Source: CAYPOY01 sp964412395 (GTDB lineage Bacteria; Chloroflexota; Anaerolineae; B4-G1). Taken from it: a stretch of 31,321 bases of DNA. Positions 24,570 to 31,321 of the stretch are shown here, piece by piece. The stretch spans positions 1 through 31,321 of the forward strand of contig CAYPOY010000014.1 in NCBI GenBank assembly GCA_964412395.1, read 5' to 3'. A program made the translations under genes and the position numbers. A model generated the notes under the pieces. That model saw only the letters and a list, made by a program, of their open reading frames with translations, was not told where the DNA came from and ran no database searches. How positions within the stretch are numbered: position 1 is the stretch's first letter; each line of letters opens with the position of its first letter.

Positions 24570-25682
24570 CTACCGAACCTCAGCCAGTGCCTGGCGCATA
24601 GCTGCCAGGAACCACTCGTTCTGCCGCCGCAGCCCAACTGTCACCCGGAAAGCGTTGGGCAGACCGAAGGTTCCCATGGGGCGGACGATGATCCCCTGTC
24701 GGAGCAGGGCGTCGACCAGTGCTGGCGCGCTGGCGGGAGGGTCAACCACCAGCACGAAGTTGGCCTGGCTAGGCAAGCAGGTCAACCCCATCTCTGACAG
24801 GCGAGCGAAGAGGAAGGCCCGTTCCTGCTGCACCAGTTCCCGACTGCGGCGGTGGAAGACGTGATCATCCAGGCTGGCAGCAGCAGCGACCATCGACAGC
24901 GCGCCGGTGTTGAATGGAAGGACGGTATGCAGGAGATACTCGATCAAGTCAGGGTGGGCGATGCCGTAGCCCACGCGCAGGTTGGCCAGCCCAGAGCTCT
25001 TTGAAAAGCTGCGGACCACGATGACGTCGCGCCCCTGGCGCACATACCGCAGGCTGTCGGCATAATCCGGGTCGGTGACGTAATCGCGGTAGGCCTCATC
25101 GAAAACAACCACGACGTGTTCGGGCAGCCGTTCGATAAACTCATCCACCGCCTGTTGCGACAACACGAAGCCGGTTGGGTTGTTGGGCGAGCACAGCCAG
25201 ACGATGCGAGTCTGAGCGGTGACTGCATCGGCCATCGCCGGGAGATCCGAGTGGTAGTCAGGGCGGGGATCCACTCGGATCACCCGGCCGCCGTACATCG
25301 TCGTCAGTAGTGCATAGAGCGGGAACGTGACGCGGCCTACGACCGACTCCCCACTGTCAAAGATGAACGCCTGGGCGATCATGCGCAAGACGTCGGTCGC
25401 GCCGTTGCCAATGATGAAGTACTGCTCGGTGAGGCCGTCGCCATGGTAGGTGACCAGCTTGCGCCGTAGCTCGTATTCAGCAGTGCCGGGGTAGCGGTTA
25501 ACCTCGGCCAACACGTTGCGCAGCGCGGCCAGGGCCATCGGGCTTGGCCCGAGCGGGCTTTCGTTGGAACAGAGCCTTAAAACATCACTCAGCCCCAATT
25601 CCTGGCGGACTTGCTCGGGACATTTACCCGCGATGTATAGCGGGACTTGAAGCAGTTGGGGATTCAGCATTAATCCGTTCAT
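24570..25682 (-). CDS. HisC-like class I/II pyridoxal-phosphate aminotransferase
   Basis: A 370-residue enzyme starting at ATG 25682 behind GAGGGTTTAAG. Motifs seen: LCSNESPLGPSP at the N-terminus, GNGATDVLRM, SPNNPTGF, FDEAYRDYV and the PLP-binding lysine in VRSFSKSSGLANLRVGYG. This is the histidinol-phosphate/aromatic aminotransferase subgroup. It could make histidine, or convert aromatic amino acids to aryl pyruvates. The adjacent iorB remnant and the paaK further along favour the aromatic role; no other his genes are nearby. It may also supply an amino sugar, but its fold class is not the usual sugar aminotransferase. Confidence 0.85.
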   Translation of the reverse strand: MNGLMLNPQLLQVPLYIAGKCPEQVRQELGLSDVLRLCSNESPLGPSPMALAALRNVLAEVNRYPGTAEYELRRKLVTYHGDGLTEQYFIIGNGATDVLRMIAQAFIFDSGESVVGRVTFPLYALLTTMYGGRVIRVDPRPDYHSDLPAMADAVTAQTRIVWLCSPNNPTGFVLSQQAVDEFIERLPEHVVVVFDEAYRDYVTDPDYADSLRYVRQGRDVIVVRSFSKSSGLANLRVGYGIAHPDLIEYLLHTVLPFNTGALSMVAAAASLDDHVFHRRSRELVQQERAFLFARLSEMGLTCLPSQANFVLVVDPPASAPALVDALLRQGIIVRPMGTFGLPNAFRVTVGLRRQNEWFLAAMRQALAEVR

Positions 25683-25702
25683 CTTAAACCCTCATGTTTG
25701 CT

Positions 25703-25722
25703 GCCGCGGGCTTCCCACGGCC
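25703..25722. repeat. short stem-loop between the iorB remnant and the hisC-like gene
   Basis: GCCGCGGG and CCCACGGC pair with one mismatch (a G-U in RNA) around a 3-nt loop. It lies between the remnant's stop and the aminotransferase ribosome site. There is no T-run. Confidence 0.35.
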
Positions 25723-25979
25723 TAAGTTATATGACCAAAGGGCGAAGCCCTCCAGGCCAAGCCAAAGTAACAATTCGCACGACCAGCGTGATAACCTGCT
25801 TCTAGGGCTTGCAGGTTCAGCTCGTGCCCGCGGGGTGCTATGACCGCCAGGGTTTCCCTCAACGCATCAATGGACAGTGGCAGGAATGGGTGCGCAGCGG
25901 CAAAACCAACCAGAGCCACGTTGGCCACCGCAGCCGAGCCGAGTGCTACTGCCATACGAGTTGCTGGCAGGGACAGCAC
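25722..25979 (-). pseudogene. iorB: C-terminal remnant of indolepyruvate:ferredoxin oxidoreductase beta subunit
   Basis: Eighty-five codons from GTG 25979 to the TAG at 25722 read LSLPATRMAVALGSAAVANV, then an ELNLQALEAGYHAG end. This is the C-terminal third of the IorB / 2-oxoacid oxidoreductase gamma-like fold (family length about 190-200). The first roughly 120 residues are absent. Two codons (GAT CAG) separate it, in frame, from the FemAB stop TAG (25986-25988), so the breakpoint lies right at the FemAB 3' end. The complete enzyme oxidises aryl pyruvates to arylacetyl-CoA with ferredoxin. This piece alone cannot do so; a short stable peptide cannot be excluded. Confidence 0.7.
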
Positions 25980-25985
25980 CTGATC

Positions 25986-27017
25986 CTATCCAAATGGCAT
26001 ATGACGACGCAGCCTCGGGCCGAGAAACTGAACAACAGGTCCAGGCAGACGGCGCCAAGTCTGTGTAAAGAGCCGGTACTTGAGGTTGCCCCGGTGTCCA
26101 GCCAACGGGTCGTACACCGACCGGCGACCGATGGAGAGACAGAGGCGATAGACTGGCTGGGTGCTGCTTCCCCATCGCTCCTTGAATACCTCTAGTCCAG
26201 AGCCTCGCAGGCTGCGTCCCATGTCCAGGTAACGATACCCGTTGTCAATGGCATATCTCATACTTTCCCACCACAGGGCGTGGTTGAGACGCAACCCCAG
26301 GTACCGAGAGGGTGCGCCCCCCCAAACAGCAAACATGGTATCCCGCAATGCGAAGTGGAAAATGGCACCAATCACCTGCCCATCCAGGCGTGCAGTGGTT
26401 ACGACGAAGTGGCCAGCCAGCGCTTCCACAACCGCATCAAGGAAAGCACGACCGAAAACTGGTATGCCCTTTTCGTGCATCAAGTCACAAAATACGGCGT
26501 AGAAATCATCAACATACTCCGTCCCTACGTCAGTCTGCACCCCTTTGGTCCTGGCTTTGCGGATGTGTTGCCGGATCTGCCGGCTGAGTTGTTTACGCAG
26601 CACTTCGCAGTCCGCCGGCAATTCGCGGACGGAGACACTACAGTCATCACACCACCCTGCTTCGTCGCCCCAGCGACGTCGCGAGTCTCGGATGATCAGG
26701 CATGCAGCGTTGGCCGCGCGCGTGATCTCTTCAGCCCGCTCGAGGAGCGCTGTAGCCGCTGCCGGGTTCTCCGTGCAAATCCCACCGGGTAGCGAGGTAA
26801 CTGACGTGCCGACGAGCTTGCTGGTGACCTTGAACAGCGGCAGCACCCCCTCGATCCGGCTCCCCTTCCGAGCGACCAGATACCAGGAGGGGAACCCGTA
26901 ACTCTTCTGCATCACAGCTTGCCAGCCGCTCAGGTGAAATGGAAGCGCACCCCTGGTGTTTTGCACGTATTCATCCCACGCTCCCTTATCCCCTGGCAGC
27001 AACTCCAACACGTCCAT
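25986..27017 (-). CDS. FemAB-family acyltransferase-like protein (PEP-CTERM/XrtA-associated type)
   Basis: Start set at ATG 27017 (MDVLELLPGDKGAWDEYVQN) behind AGAGGAAG; an upstream extension lacks a ribosome site. The 343-residue protein has two GNAT-like halves: the first around GFPSWYLVARKGSRIEGVLP, the second around GQVIGAIFHFALRDTMFAVWGG, with the FemAB-type end SLRGSGLEVFKERWGS. FemAB-like proteins join amino acids to peptidoglycan, and related ones act in exopolysaccharide clusters beside a DUF3473-type deacetylase, as here. The 148-bp gap to the upstream deacetylase is the largest in this block. No exosortase is present in the window. Confidence 0.8.
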   Translation of the reverse strand: MDVLELLPGDKGAWDEYVQNTRGALPFHLSGWQAVMQKSYGFPSWYLVARKGSRIEGVLPLFKVTSKLVGTSVTSLPGGICTENPAAATALLERAEEITRAANAACLIIRDSRRRWGDEAGWCDDCSVSVRELPADCEVLRKQLSRQIRQHIRKARTKGVQTDVGTEYVDDFYAVFCDLMHEKGIPVFGRAFLDAVVEALAGHFVVTTARLDGQVIGAIFHFALRDTMFAVWGGAPSRYLGLRLNHALWWESMRYAIDNGYRYLDMGRSLRGSGLEVFKERWGSSTQPVYRLCLSIGRRSVYDPLAGHRGNLKYRLFTQTWRRLPGPVVQFLGPRLRRHMPFG

Positions 27018-27165
27018 TCTCGACTTCCTCTTAGCCAAACGAGGCACGACGGCGCCAAGGGGGTCAAGACGCTCGGTACATAACGGGCCACGCTCGCGTA
27101 TAAGGGTAGGCATTGGTAGTGATATCTCTGACAAGTATCGCAAATCGGGCTCCTTCCCGTTCCGA

Positions 27166-28005
27166 TCAAACCGGAACAGTGTCAAGCAAGTCACTGAGTG
27201 GCCCAAACTCAAAAGTACTCAGCAATTTCAATAGCTTTCGCTCCGTTGTGCTCCGCCCATAATAGTGTGTCACACGCTCTCGGGGCGTGACCCGGCTATA
27301 ACGCTGTCCTGTATCCAATTCCCAGGGGTGTACATATACGATGGTCGGTACGCCTTCGGCGTTCAAGCGGCGAATCGCCCACTGCGTCAACGCGCCAGGC
27401 ATCGCCCGCGCGTAAAAGCCGCCGGCGACCGGGAGTGTCAAACCAGCCACTCGGACAGTCGACGCCGGGAACTCGACCAGCGTGTTTGTCCGCGTCTGCA
27501 CGCGGTAGGGCCGGCGAGGGGCGTCGGGGTAGCCGTACAACATACTGCGCATGGGGAACACGCTGCCGTCGTAAACAAATCCTCGTTCGGCCAGGATGTC
27601 CAGGGCCCATAAAGTGGAGCGGTTGACGGAAAAGTAGGGCGCGCGGTGGCCGATGATGGGATCCGGAGTCAGCGGACGCAGCAACGCCAGCGAACGGTCA
27701 ATCTCAGCAGCGAACTCAGCCGGCGTGAGACGGTGGATCACCTGATGCGTGTAGCCGTGGACGCCAATCTCGTGCCCGGCCGCCGCCACGCGACGGATTA
27801 GATCGGGATATTGCTCGGCCACTTTACCTAACACAAAGAAAGTGCCCCGCACGTCGTACACGGCCAGGAGGTCTAATAAGCGCTCGGTGTTGGCAACAAC
27901 GCGGCTTTCCAACTCGGGCCACAAGTGGGGTTGGCGATTCGTGCTGGTCAGCCCGTGATACCAGTCTTCCAGGTCCACGGTGAAGGCGTTAAGCATTGAC
28001 ATCAT
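27166..28005 (-). CDS. polysaccharide deacetylase (DUF3473/XrtA-associated type)
   Basis: A 279-residue protein whose ATG 28005 follows the upstream TAA directly. The NodB-homology motifs are TVDLEDWYH (catalytic Asp and metal Asp), the HGYTHQ zinc pair, HRAPYFS and the C-terminal VYVHPWEL. DUF3473-like residues follow (YYGRSTTERKLLKLL). Members remove N-acetyl groups from exopolysaccharide or other surface glycans, usually in the periplasm or outside. No signal peptide is visible, which is common in this subgroup. It belongs to the cluster with the phosphodiesterase and FemAB-like protein. Confidence 0.88.
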   Translation of the reverse strand: MMSMLNAFTVDLEDWYHGLTSTNRQPHLWPELESRVVANTERLLDLLAVYDVRGTFFVLGKVAEQYPDLIRRVAAAGHEIGVHGYTHQVIHRLTPAEFAAEIDRSLALLRPLTPDPIIGHRAPYFSVNRSTLWALDILAERGFVYDGSVFPMRSMLYGYPDAPRRPYRVQTRTNTLVEFPASTVRVAGLTLPVAGGFYARAMPGALTQWAIRRLNAEGVPTIVYVHPWELDTGQRYSRVTPRERVTHYYGRSTTERKLLKLLSTFEFGPLSDLLDTVPV

Positions 28006-29682
28006 TTACCCCACGTAACCCAGACTGCGGAGCCGCTCAACGATGATCGTCTCGGCCTCAGCATCCAGCCCTGACTCCGACGGTGGCTCCTGACTGTTCT
28101 CCTCCAGCTCCACATAGCGAATACGGGATGGGTCGGCGTACTGGGCTGCCAGTGCCTCGGTCAGCACCCGGCCATCCATGTCGGATAGCACCGGCTCGCC
28201 CATCAGGTGCAGGATAGTCGGTGCCAGGTCGCACAGGGAAGCATCCTTGATCCGCACGCCCGGTCGTACCGGTCTCCCGTGCAGCAGCAAGACGCCATTC
28301 ATCCGGTGGGTACCGGATATGCCCCGTTGCATCGCCTCGATGATCCGGTTAGAGCCAAACTCGTACTCGCCAAAGCCAAAGTACTCCATCCGGGTCGGGA
28401 TGAACAGGATGTCGGCTGCCCATTCCAGGGCGGGGCCGTGATAGACCTCCTCGCGGCGATAGATCTCCTGGACCACGGCCTCTCCTGTTTCAGGGTCACG
28501 CAGTTCTTGCAGCCGCTCAATGATCTCGTCACGCAGTTTCTCGTATTCCACCCCTGGTGCCACCGTGCCCAGCGGTTCCCGCCCCCGCACGTTCAGGTAA
28601 ATCTGGCCGACGTTGCCCAGGGAGTAAGCGACCGTGCGCCGCCAGTCCACCTCGTTGAACGAAAGGAAAAGTGCTTTGAGCAGGCCCTGTCCCTCGCCCC
28701 GGACAACCTCGCGTTTAAGCCTGCCCAGCCCCAGCCGCATCAGCATGTTGTAGACCGGCATGGGGGCAAAGCCGAGACGGAATAGCGCCGACTTGGCCCA
28801 CGTTTTGGGGGTCCGCTTCAGGCGTAGCCAGCCCTGCTGGCGCAACCAATTGTTGACGTGGATGAACTTGTGGAAAGGGCCAAAGCCGTGGTCGGACATG
28901 ATAAGCAGCACTGTATCGTCGTCCAGGCTGTCCACCAGTCGGCCCAGGGCCTCGTCCACGAACTGATAGTAGCGCAAGATGGCGTCGCCGTACCGCCCGG
29001 CTTTGGTTGGGTCGTGTAGCGGGTGTGCCGGGCTCATGTATTTCCATAGCGCATGTTGCACTGTATCAGTACCATTGAAGACGAGCATCAGGAAATCCCA
29101 GGCCTCGCGTTCTCGCAGGTAGTCCAAGGTACGGAGCCGCGTCTCGGTTGTGCGATAAAGTCGCTCCAGGAACGCATCCACGCCTGCATCAGAATACGCC
29201 TGTCCTGGATCGGGATAGAGCAGGTATTCACCCACCACCTGCTGAATCTCCTCCAACAACGATGGAGGGTATGTGATAGTGACGCGGGTCGAGGGGGCAG
29301 GCATCCCAGAGATCATCAGGCCATTGACGGGCTGCGGCGGGTAGGTCATCGGCACGTTAAAGACGCAAGTCCTGCGCTTGTTAGCGCTGAGCAGCGACCA
29401 GATGGTGGGTTCGGCGATGTGTTGGGCGGTCAGTGGCGACACGTCGTAACTGTCGTGGTTGCGGCTAATCCAGTCGTAGAGGCCGTGCTTGCCCGGATTC
29501 TTGCCGGTGGCAAACGAGGTCCAGGCAGGTGCCGTCATAGGGGGAATGGTGCTGCGCAGCTCTCCCCAGGCTCCACCCTGCATCAGCCGTTGCAGGGTCG
29601 GTAGATGACCCTGCTCGGCCCACGGGCGGAGCAGGTCGAAAGTCGCCCCGTCTAACCCCACGACAAACAATTTGAAACTCAT
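28006..29682 (-). CDS. AlkP-superfamily phosphodiesterase / nucleotide pyrophosphatase-like
   Basis: A 558-residue protein, ATG 29682 behind AAGGAGC. Metal ligands characteristic of the type I phosphodiesterase group are visible: GLDGAT (Asp11), TAPAWTSFATG (nucleophile Thr region), FNGTDTVQH, MSDHGFGPF and GTHR. The end is RSLGYVG. Its start overlaps the DUF2304 stop (ATGA). Enzymes of this group cleave phosphodiester or phospho-lipid-sugar bonds. Here it may trim or modify glycan-linked lipids. No signal peptide is seen, so it may be cytoplasmic. Confidence 0.87.
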   Translation of the reverse strand: MSFKLFVVGLDGATFDLLRPWAEQGHLPTLQRLMQGGAWGELRSTIPPMTAPAWTSFATGKNPGKHGLYDWISRNHDSYDVSPLTAQHIAEPTIWSLLSANKRRTCVFNVPMTYPPQPVNGLMISGMPAPSTRVTITYPPSLLEEIQQVVGEYLLYPDPGQAYSDAGVDAFLERLYRTTETRLRTLDYLREREAWDFLMLVFNGTDTVQHALWKYMSPAHPLHDPTKAGRYGDAILRYYQFVDEALGRLVDSLDDDTVLLIMSDHGFGPFHKFIHVNNWLRQQGWLRLKRTPKTWAKSALFRLGFAPMPVYNMLMRLGLGRLKREVVRGEGQGLLKALFLSFNEVDWRRTVAYSLGNVGQIYLNVRGREPLGTVAPGVEYEKLRDEIIERLQELRDPETGEAVVQEIYRREEVYHGPALEWAADILFIPTRMEYFGFGEYEFGSNRIIEAMQRGISGTHRMNGVLLLHGRPVRPGVRIKDASLCDLAPTILHLMGEPVLSDMDGRVLTEALAAQYADPSRIRYVELEENSQEPPSESGLDAEAETIIVERLRSLGYVG

Positions 29683-30134
29683 ATTGCAAGCTCCTTTTCG
29701 CTCTCCTCATCCGACGTCACTATCTCACGCATAGCCTTCACCCAGGCGGCTGGATGCCCATTTTGCTGCTCTTCCAGCATCCGAATATAGTCGCGAAGTT
29801 GGCAAATCTGCCACTCCAGTTCAGCCACTTCTTGCGCCAAGTCTCGAGAGTGGAGAGACAGAGACGAAATGATCACACCCTGGGCGATCTGGACGGCAAA
29901 GATCACAACAAGTGCCACGCCGGCGAGGAGGGATGACCCGTAGTTGACTCCCAGAAAATCAGCTACTCCAACCAGCACCTCACCGAAGACACCCAGGAAG
30001 AAGATGATACCGCTGATTAGCAAGAGCAACAGCGAGTACTCTTCACGCAGCTTTCCTCTGCGAACCAGTTCCAGGATGGCTACGAACAGGAGAGAGCTAA
30101 CCGACAGCACCAATATCCGCAAGATTGGAAACAT
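29679..30134 (-). CDS. DUF2304 small membrane protein
   Basis: A 151-residue protein. Three hydrophobic segments in the first 100 residues (ILRILVLSVSSLLFVAIL; LLLLLISGIIFFLGVFGE; LLAGVALVVIFAVQIAQGVI) are followed by a coiled-coil tail (AEVAELEWQICQLRDYIRML-like). DUF2304 proteins typically sit next to a GT2 glycosyltransferase and may help it in the membrane. Start ATG 30134 is behind GAGGAGCT inside the GT2 gene; the overlap is 38 bp, and the stop overlaps the phosphodiesterase start by ATGA. Confidence 0.85.
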   Translation of the reverse strand: MFPILRILVLSVSSLLFVAILELVRRGKLREEYSLLLLLISGIIFFLGVFGEVLVGVADFLGVNYGSSLLAGVALVVIFAVQIAQGVIISSLSLHSRDLAQEVAELEWQICQLRDYIRMLEEQQNGHPAAWVKAMREIVTSDEESEKELAI

Positions 30135-30954
30135 AGTTCAGCTCCTCATAGGATGAGCGGAGGCGTGACACAACCCGAAAAGCAGCCATCGAGGTCGCCA
30201 GTGTCACTTTGATCGCGTAGTAGATAGAGCGAAGAAGATCAATTGATGAGACGCCCGACCTGCGAGGACGCATCGTCACAGGAATTTCCGCGATTTTCAA
30301 CCCGAATTTCTTCATCAGGATGTGCGCCTCTACTTCAGGATAATCCTGTGGGTAGTAGCGGGCGAAGTACCGAATTGCGTGGCGATCCATGCACTGAAAA
30401 CCGGAAGTAGTGTCGTACACACGGCAGCCTACCATCAGCGAGACCATAGTCGAGAAATAGCGAATGCCAAGGCGCCGGGCAAGCGGTGGACGATAGCTCT
30501 CCTGACCGGGGCAGAAGCGAGAGCCAATGGCTACGTTGGCTCGGCCCTGCATCACGACTCTCAGCAGGCGCGGGATGTCTTCTGGGTTGTGTTGTCCATC
30601 CCCATCCATTCGTGCCACGAAAGGGTAACCGTGGGCATGAGCGAACTGAATGCCCGCCTGTACTGCGCCACCGATTCCCAGGTTGAAAGGGAGGTCGAGC
30701 ACTCCAGCCCCGCTGCACCGGGCTACATCAGCCGTGGCGTCGAAGGAACCGTCGTTGACCACCAGAATGTCGGCAAAGGGTGCAGCTCGCTTAATGCCAT
30801 AGATCACGTGTGCGATGTTCCTCTCCTCGTTATAAACAGGGATGATCACCAGGATCGACGCATACCGATCTGGGTAGCAGGGCCTATATTGCTCAGCTAG
30901 CGGGACCGTTTGAGCAGGCCAGATTAAAGTCGTCCGATTCTTAGCTTGGATCAT
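30097..30954 (-). CDS. GT2-family glycosyltransferase (dolichol-phosphate mannose synthase-like)
   Basis: Start set at ATG 30954 behind AAGGAGG; a longer upstream start lacks a site. The 285-residue protein has the GT-A signatures IIPVYNEERNI, VNDGSFDAT, NLGIGGAVQAGI and RMDGDGQHNPEDI (the DXD-type metal site), and a fourth loop GSRFCPG. It should transfer a sugar from a nucleotide sugar to a lipid phosphate, supplying lipid-linked sugar for the GT-C-like giant. With DUF2304 it is the first pair of the long minus-strand block. Confidence 0.92.
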   Translation of the reverse strand: MIQAKNRTTLIWPAQTVPLAEQYRPCYPDRYASILVIIPVYNEERNIAHVIYGIKRAAPFADILVVNDGSFDATADVARCSGAGVLDLPFNLGIGGAVQAGIQFAHAHGYPFVARMDGDGQHNPEDIPRLLRVVMQGRANVAIGSRFCPGQESYRPPLARRLGIRYFSTMVSLMVGCRVYDTTSGFQCMDRHAIRYFARYYPQDYPEVEAHILMKKFGLKIAEIPVTMRPRRSGVSSIDLLRSIYYAIKVTLATSMAAFRVVSRLRSSYEELNYVSNLADIGAVG

Positions 30955-31155
30955 AGACACACCCCCTCCTTGAAAAACAACCAGCCCCACGTTGGGCAAA
31001 AGAACTGGTCTGTCGTACGGCGTCTGATCGGCTATGAGTGGTACGAGTCAACGACGCCCTGACGCTCCTTAATCAATGTAACCTGTAGTTTAGCGACTAA
31101 TCGTGTGGAATAGGTGAAAGAAGGGCTACAAAATAACTAAAAAGCAGGACTGCGC
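30955..31155. other. noncoding gap upstream of the envelope block
   Basis: About 200 bp with no convincing ORF. It should hold the promoter for the minus-strand block. I could not single out a -35/-10 pair with confidence. A weak GCCCCACGTTGGGC stem lies 26 bp ahead of the GT2 ribosome site. Confidence 0.4.
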
Positions 31156-31317
31156 ATGATGCTCGACGATGGGATGGAGATAGTCGTGCTGCATGCCGGG
31201 GTGGAACCGGTCGGCGGGACGGAGGGGAGCGCCAACAACAACCTGGCCGTGACTCGACTGACCTGGGAGCCTTCTGAGCAGAGGAGCAGGGGTGGCCAGG
31301 GAGCAGAGGAGAAATGA
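31156..31317 (+). pseudogene. possible remnant of a ComEC/Rec2-type metallo-beta-lactamase domain
   Basis: A 53-codon frame opens with MMLDDGMEIVVLHAGVEPVG and continues with NNNLAVTRLTW. It resembles the VLHP...GT..NNNS.VLRL.Y stretch of the beta-lactamase-like C-terminal domain in DNA-uptake ComEC proteins. Both the preceding domain and the following LLTGD are absent, and the tail is low complexity (EQRSRGGQGAEE). It is probably an eroded fragment; chance similarity is possible. Confidence 0.35.
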
Positions 31318-31321
31318 TCTC

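Noticed and set aside
30955..31155. A defined sigma-70 promoter for the envelope block
   Set aside because: Only weak -35/-10 candidates with poor spacing could be found.
1..31321. tRNA or rRNA genes
   Set aside because: No cloverleaf or conserved rRNA segment was recognised on either strand.

Overview
The window looks like a chromosomal stretch of a moderately GC-rich, filamentous-type Chloroflexota (Anaerolineae/Caldilineae-like) bacterium. Reasons: a small receiver-like ORF of a type I associate with Chloroflexi, a giant TPR protein with a GT-C-like membrane head, LIV-type ABC transporters, and dispersed palindromic repeats lying in and between genes. This placement is inference; there is no rRNA or tRNA in the window to anchor it.

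Left part (1-3,936). A partial gene and a receiver-like gene broken by a 1-bp frameshift lie on the minus strand. They are followed by a plus-strand insertion sequence (about 560-2181) with a DDE transposase, then a plus-strand orphan gene (2220-3894) split by a frameshift. Two small perfect hairpins separate it from the convergent minus-strand genes.

Middle part (3,926-10,269). A complete branched-chain/aromatic amino acid-type ABC operon reads right to left: livK, livH, livM, livG, livF, then a PaaK-type aryl-CoA ligase. livF has no stop codon before paaK, so the two form one 752-codon reading frame. A perfect 12-bp hairpin sits between livK and livH.

Right part (10,465-30,954). One long minus-strand block of envelope/glycan genes reads: GT2 glycosyltransferase, DUF2304, AlkP-type phosphodiesterase, polysaccharide deacetylase, FemAB-like acyltransferase, a C-terminal remnant of indolepyruvate oxidoreductase beta (iorB), a HisC-like aminotransferase, a GNAT protein, an AT-rich PP-loop sugar amidotransferase (flanked by 27-bp imperfect direct repeats), a flippase-like LPG-synthase-TM protein, a 3138-aa GT-C/TPR giant, and a secreted anchored protein. 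Most gaps are short or genes overlap, which suggests co-transcription. A likely joint role is assembly, modification and export of a surface polysaccharide or glycolipid. The aminotransferase, iorB remnant, PaaK and LIV transporter together resemble pieces of an aromatic amino acid oxidation pathway, now scattered.

The most striking non-gene signal is a 28-bp interrupted palindrome present three times, each inside a coding region and each in a different reading frame (10699, 15767, 19359). A second group of unrelated hairpins shares GTGGG...CC(C/T)AC ends and sits in three intergenic gaps (8967, 22182, 24496). Both look like small mobile or proliferating palindromes.
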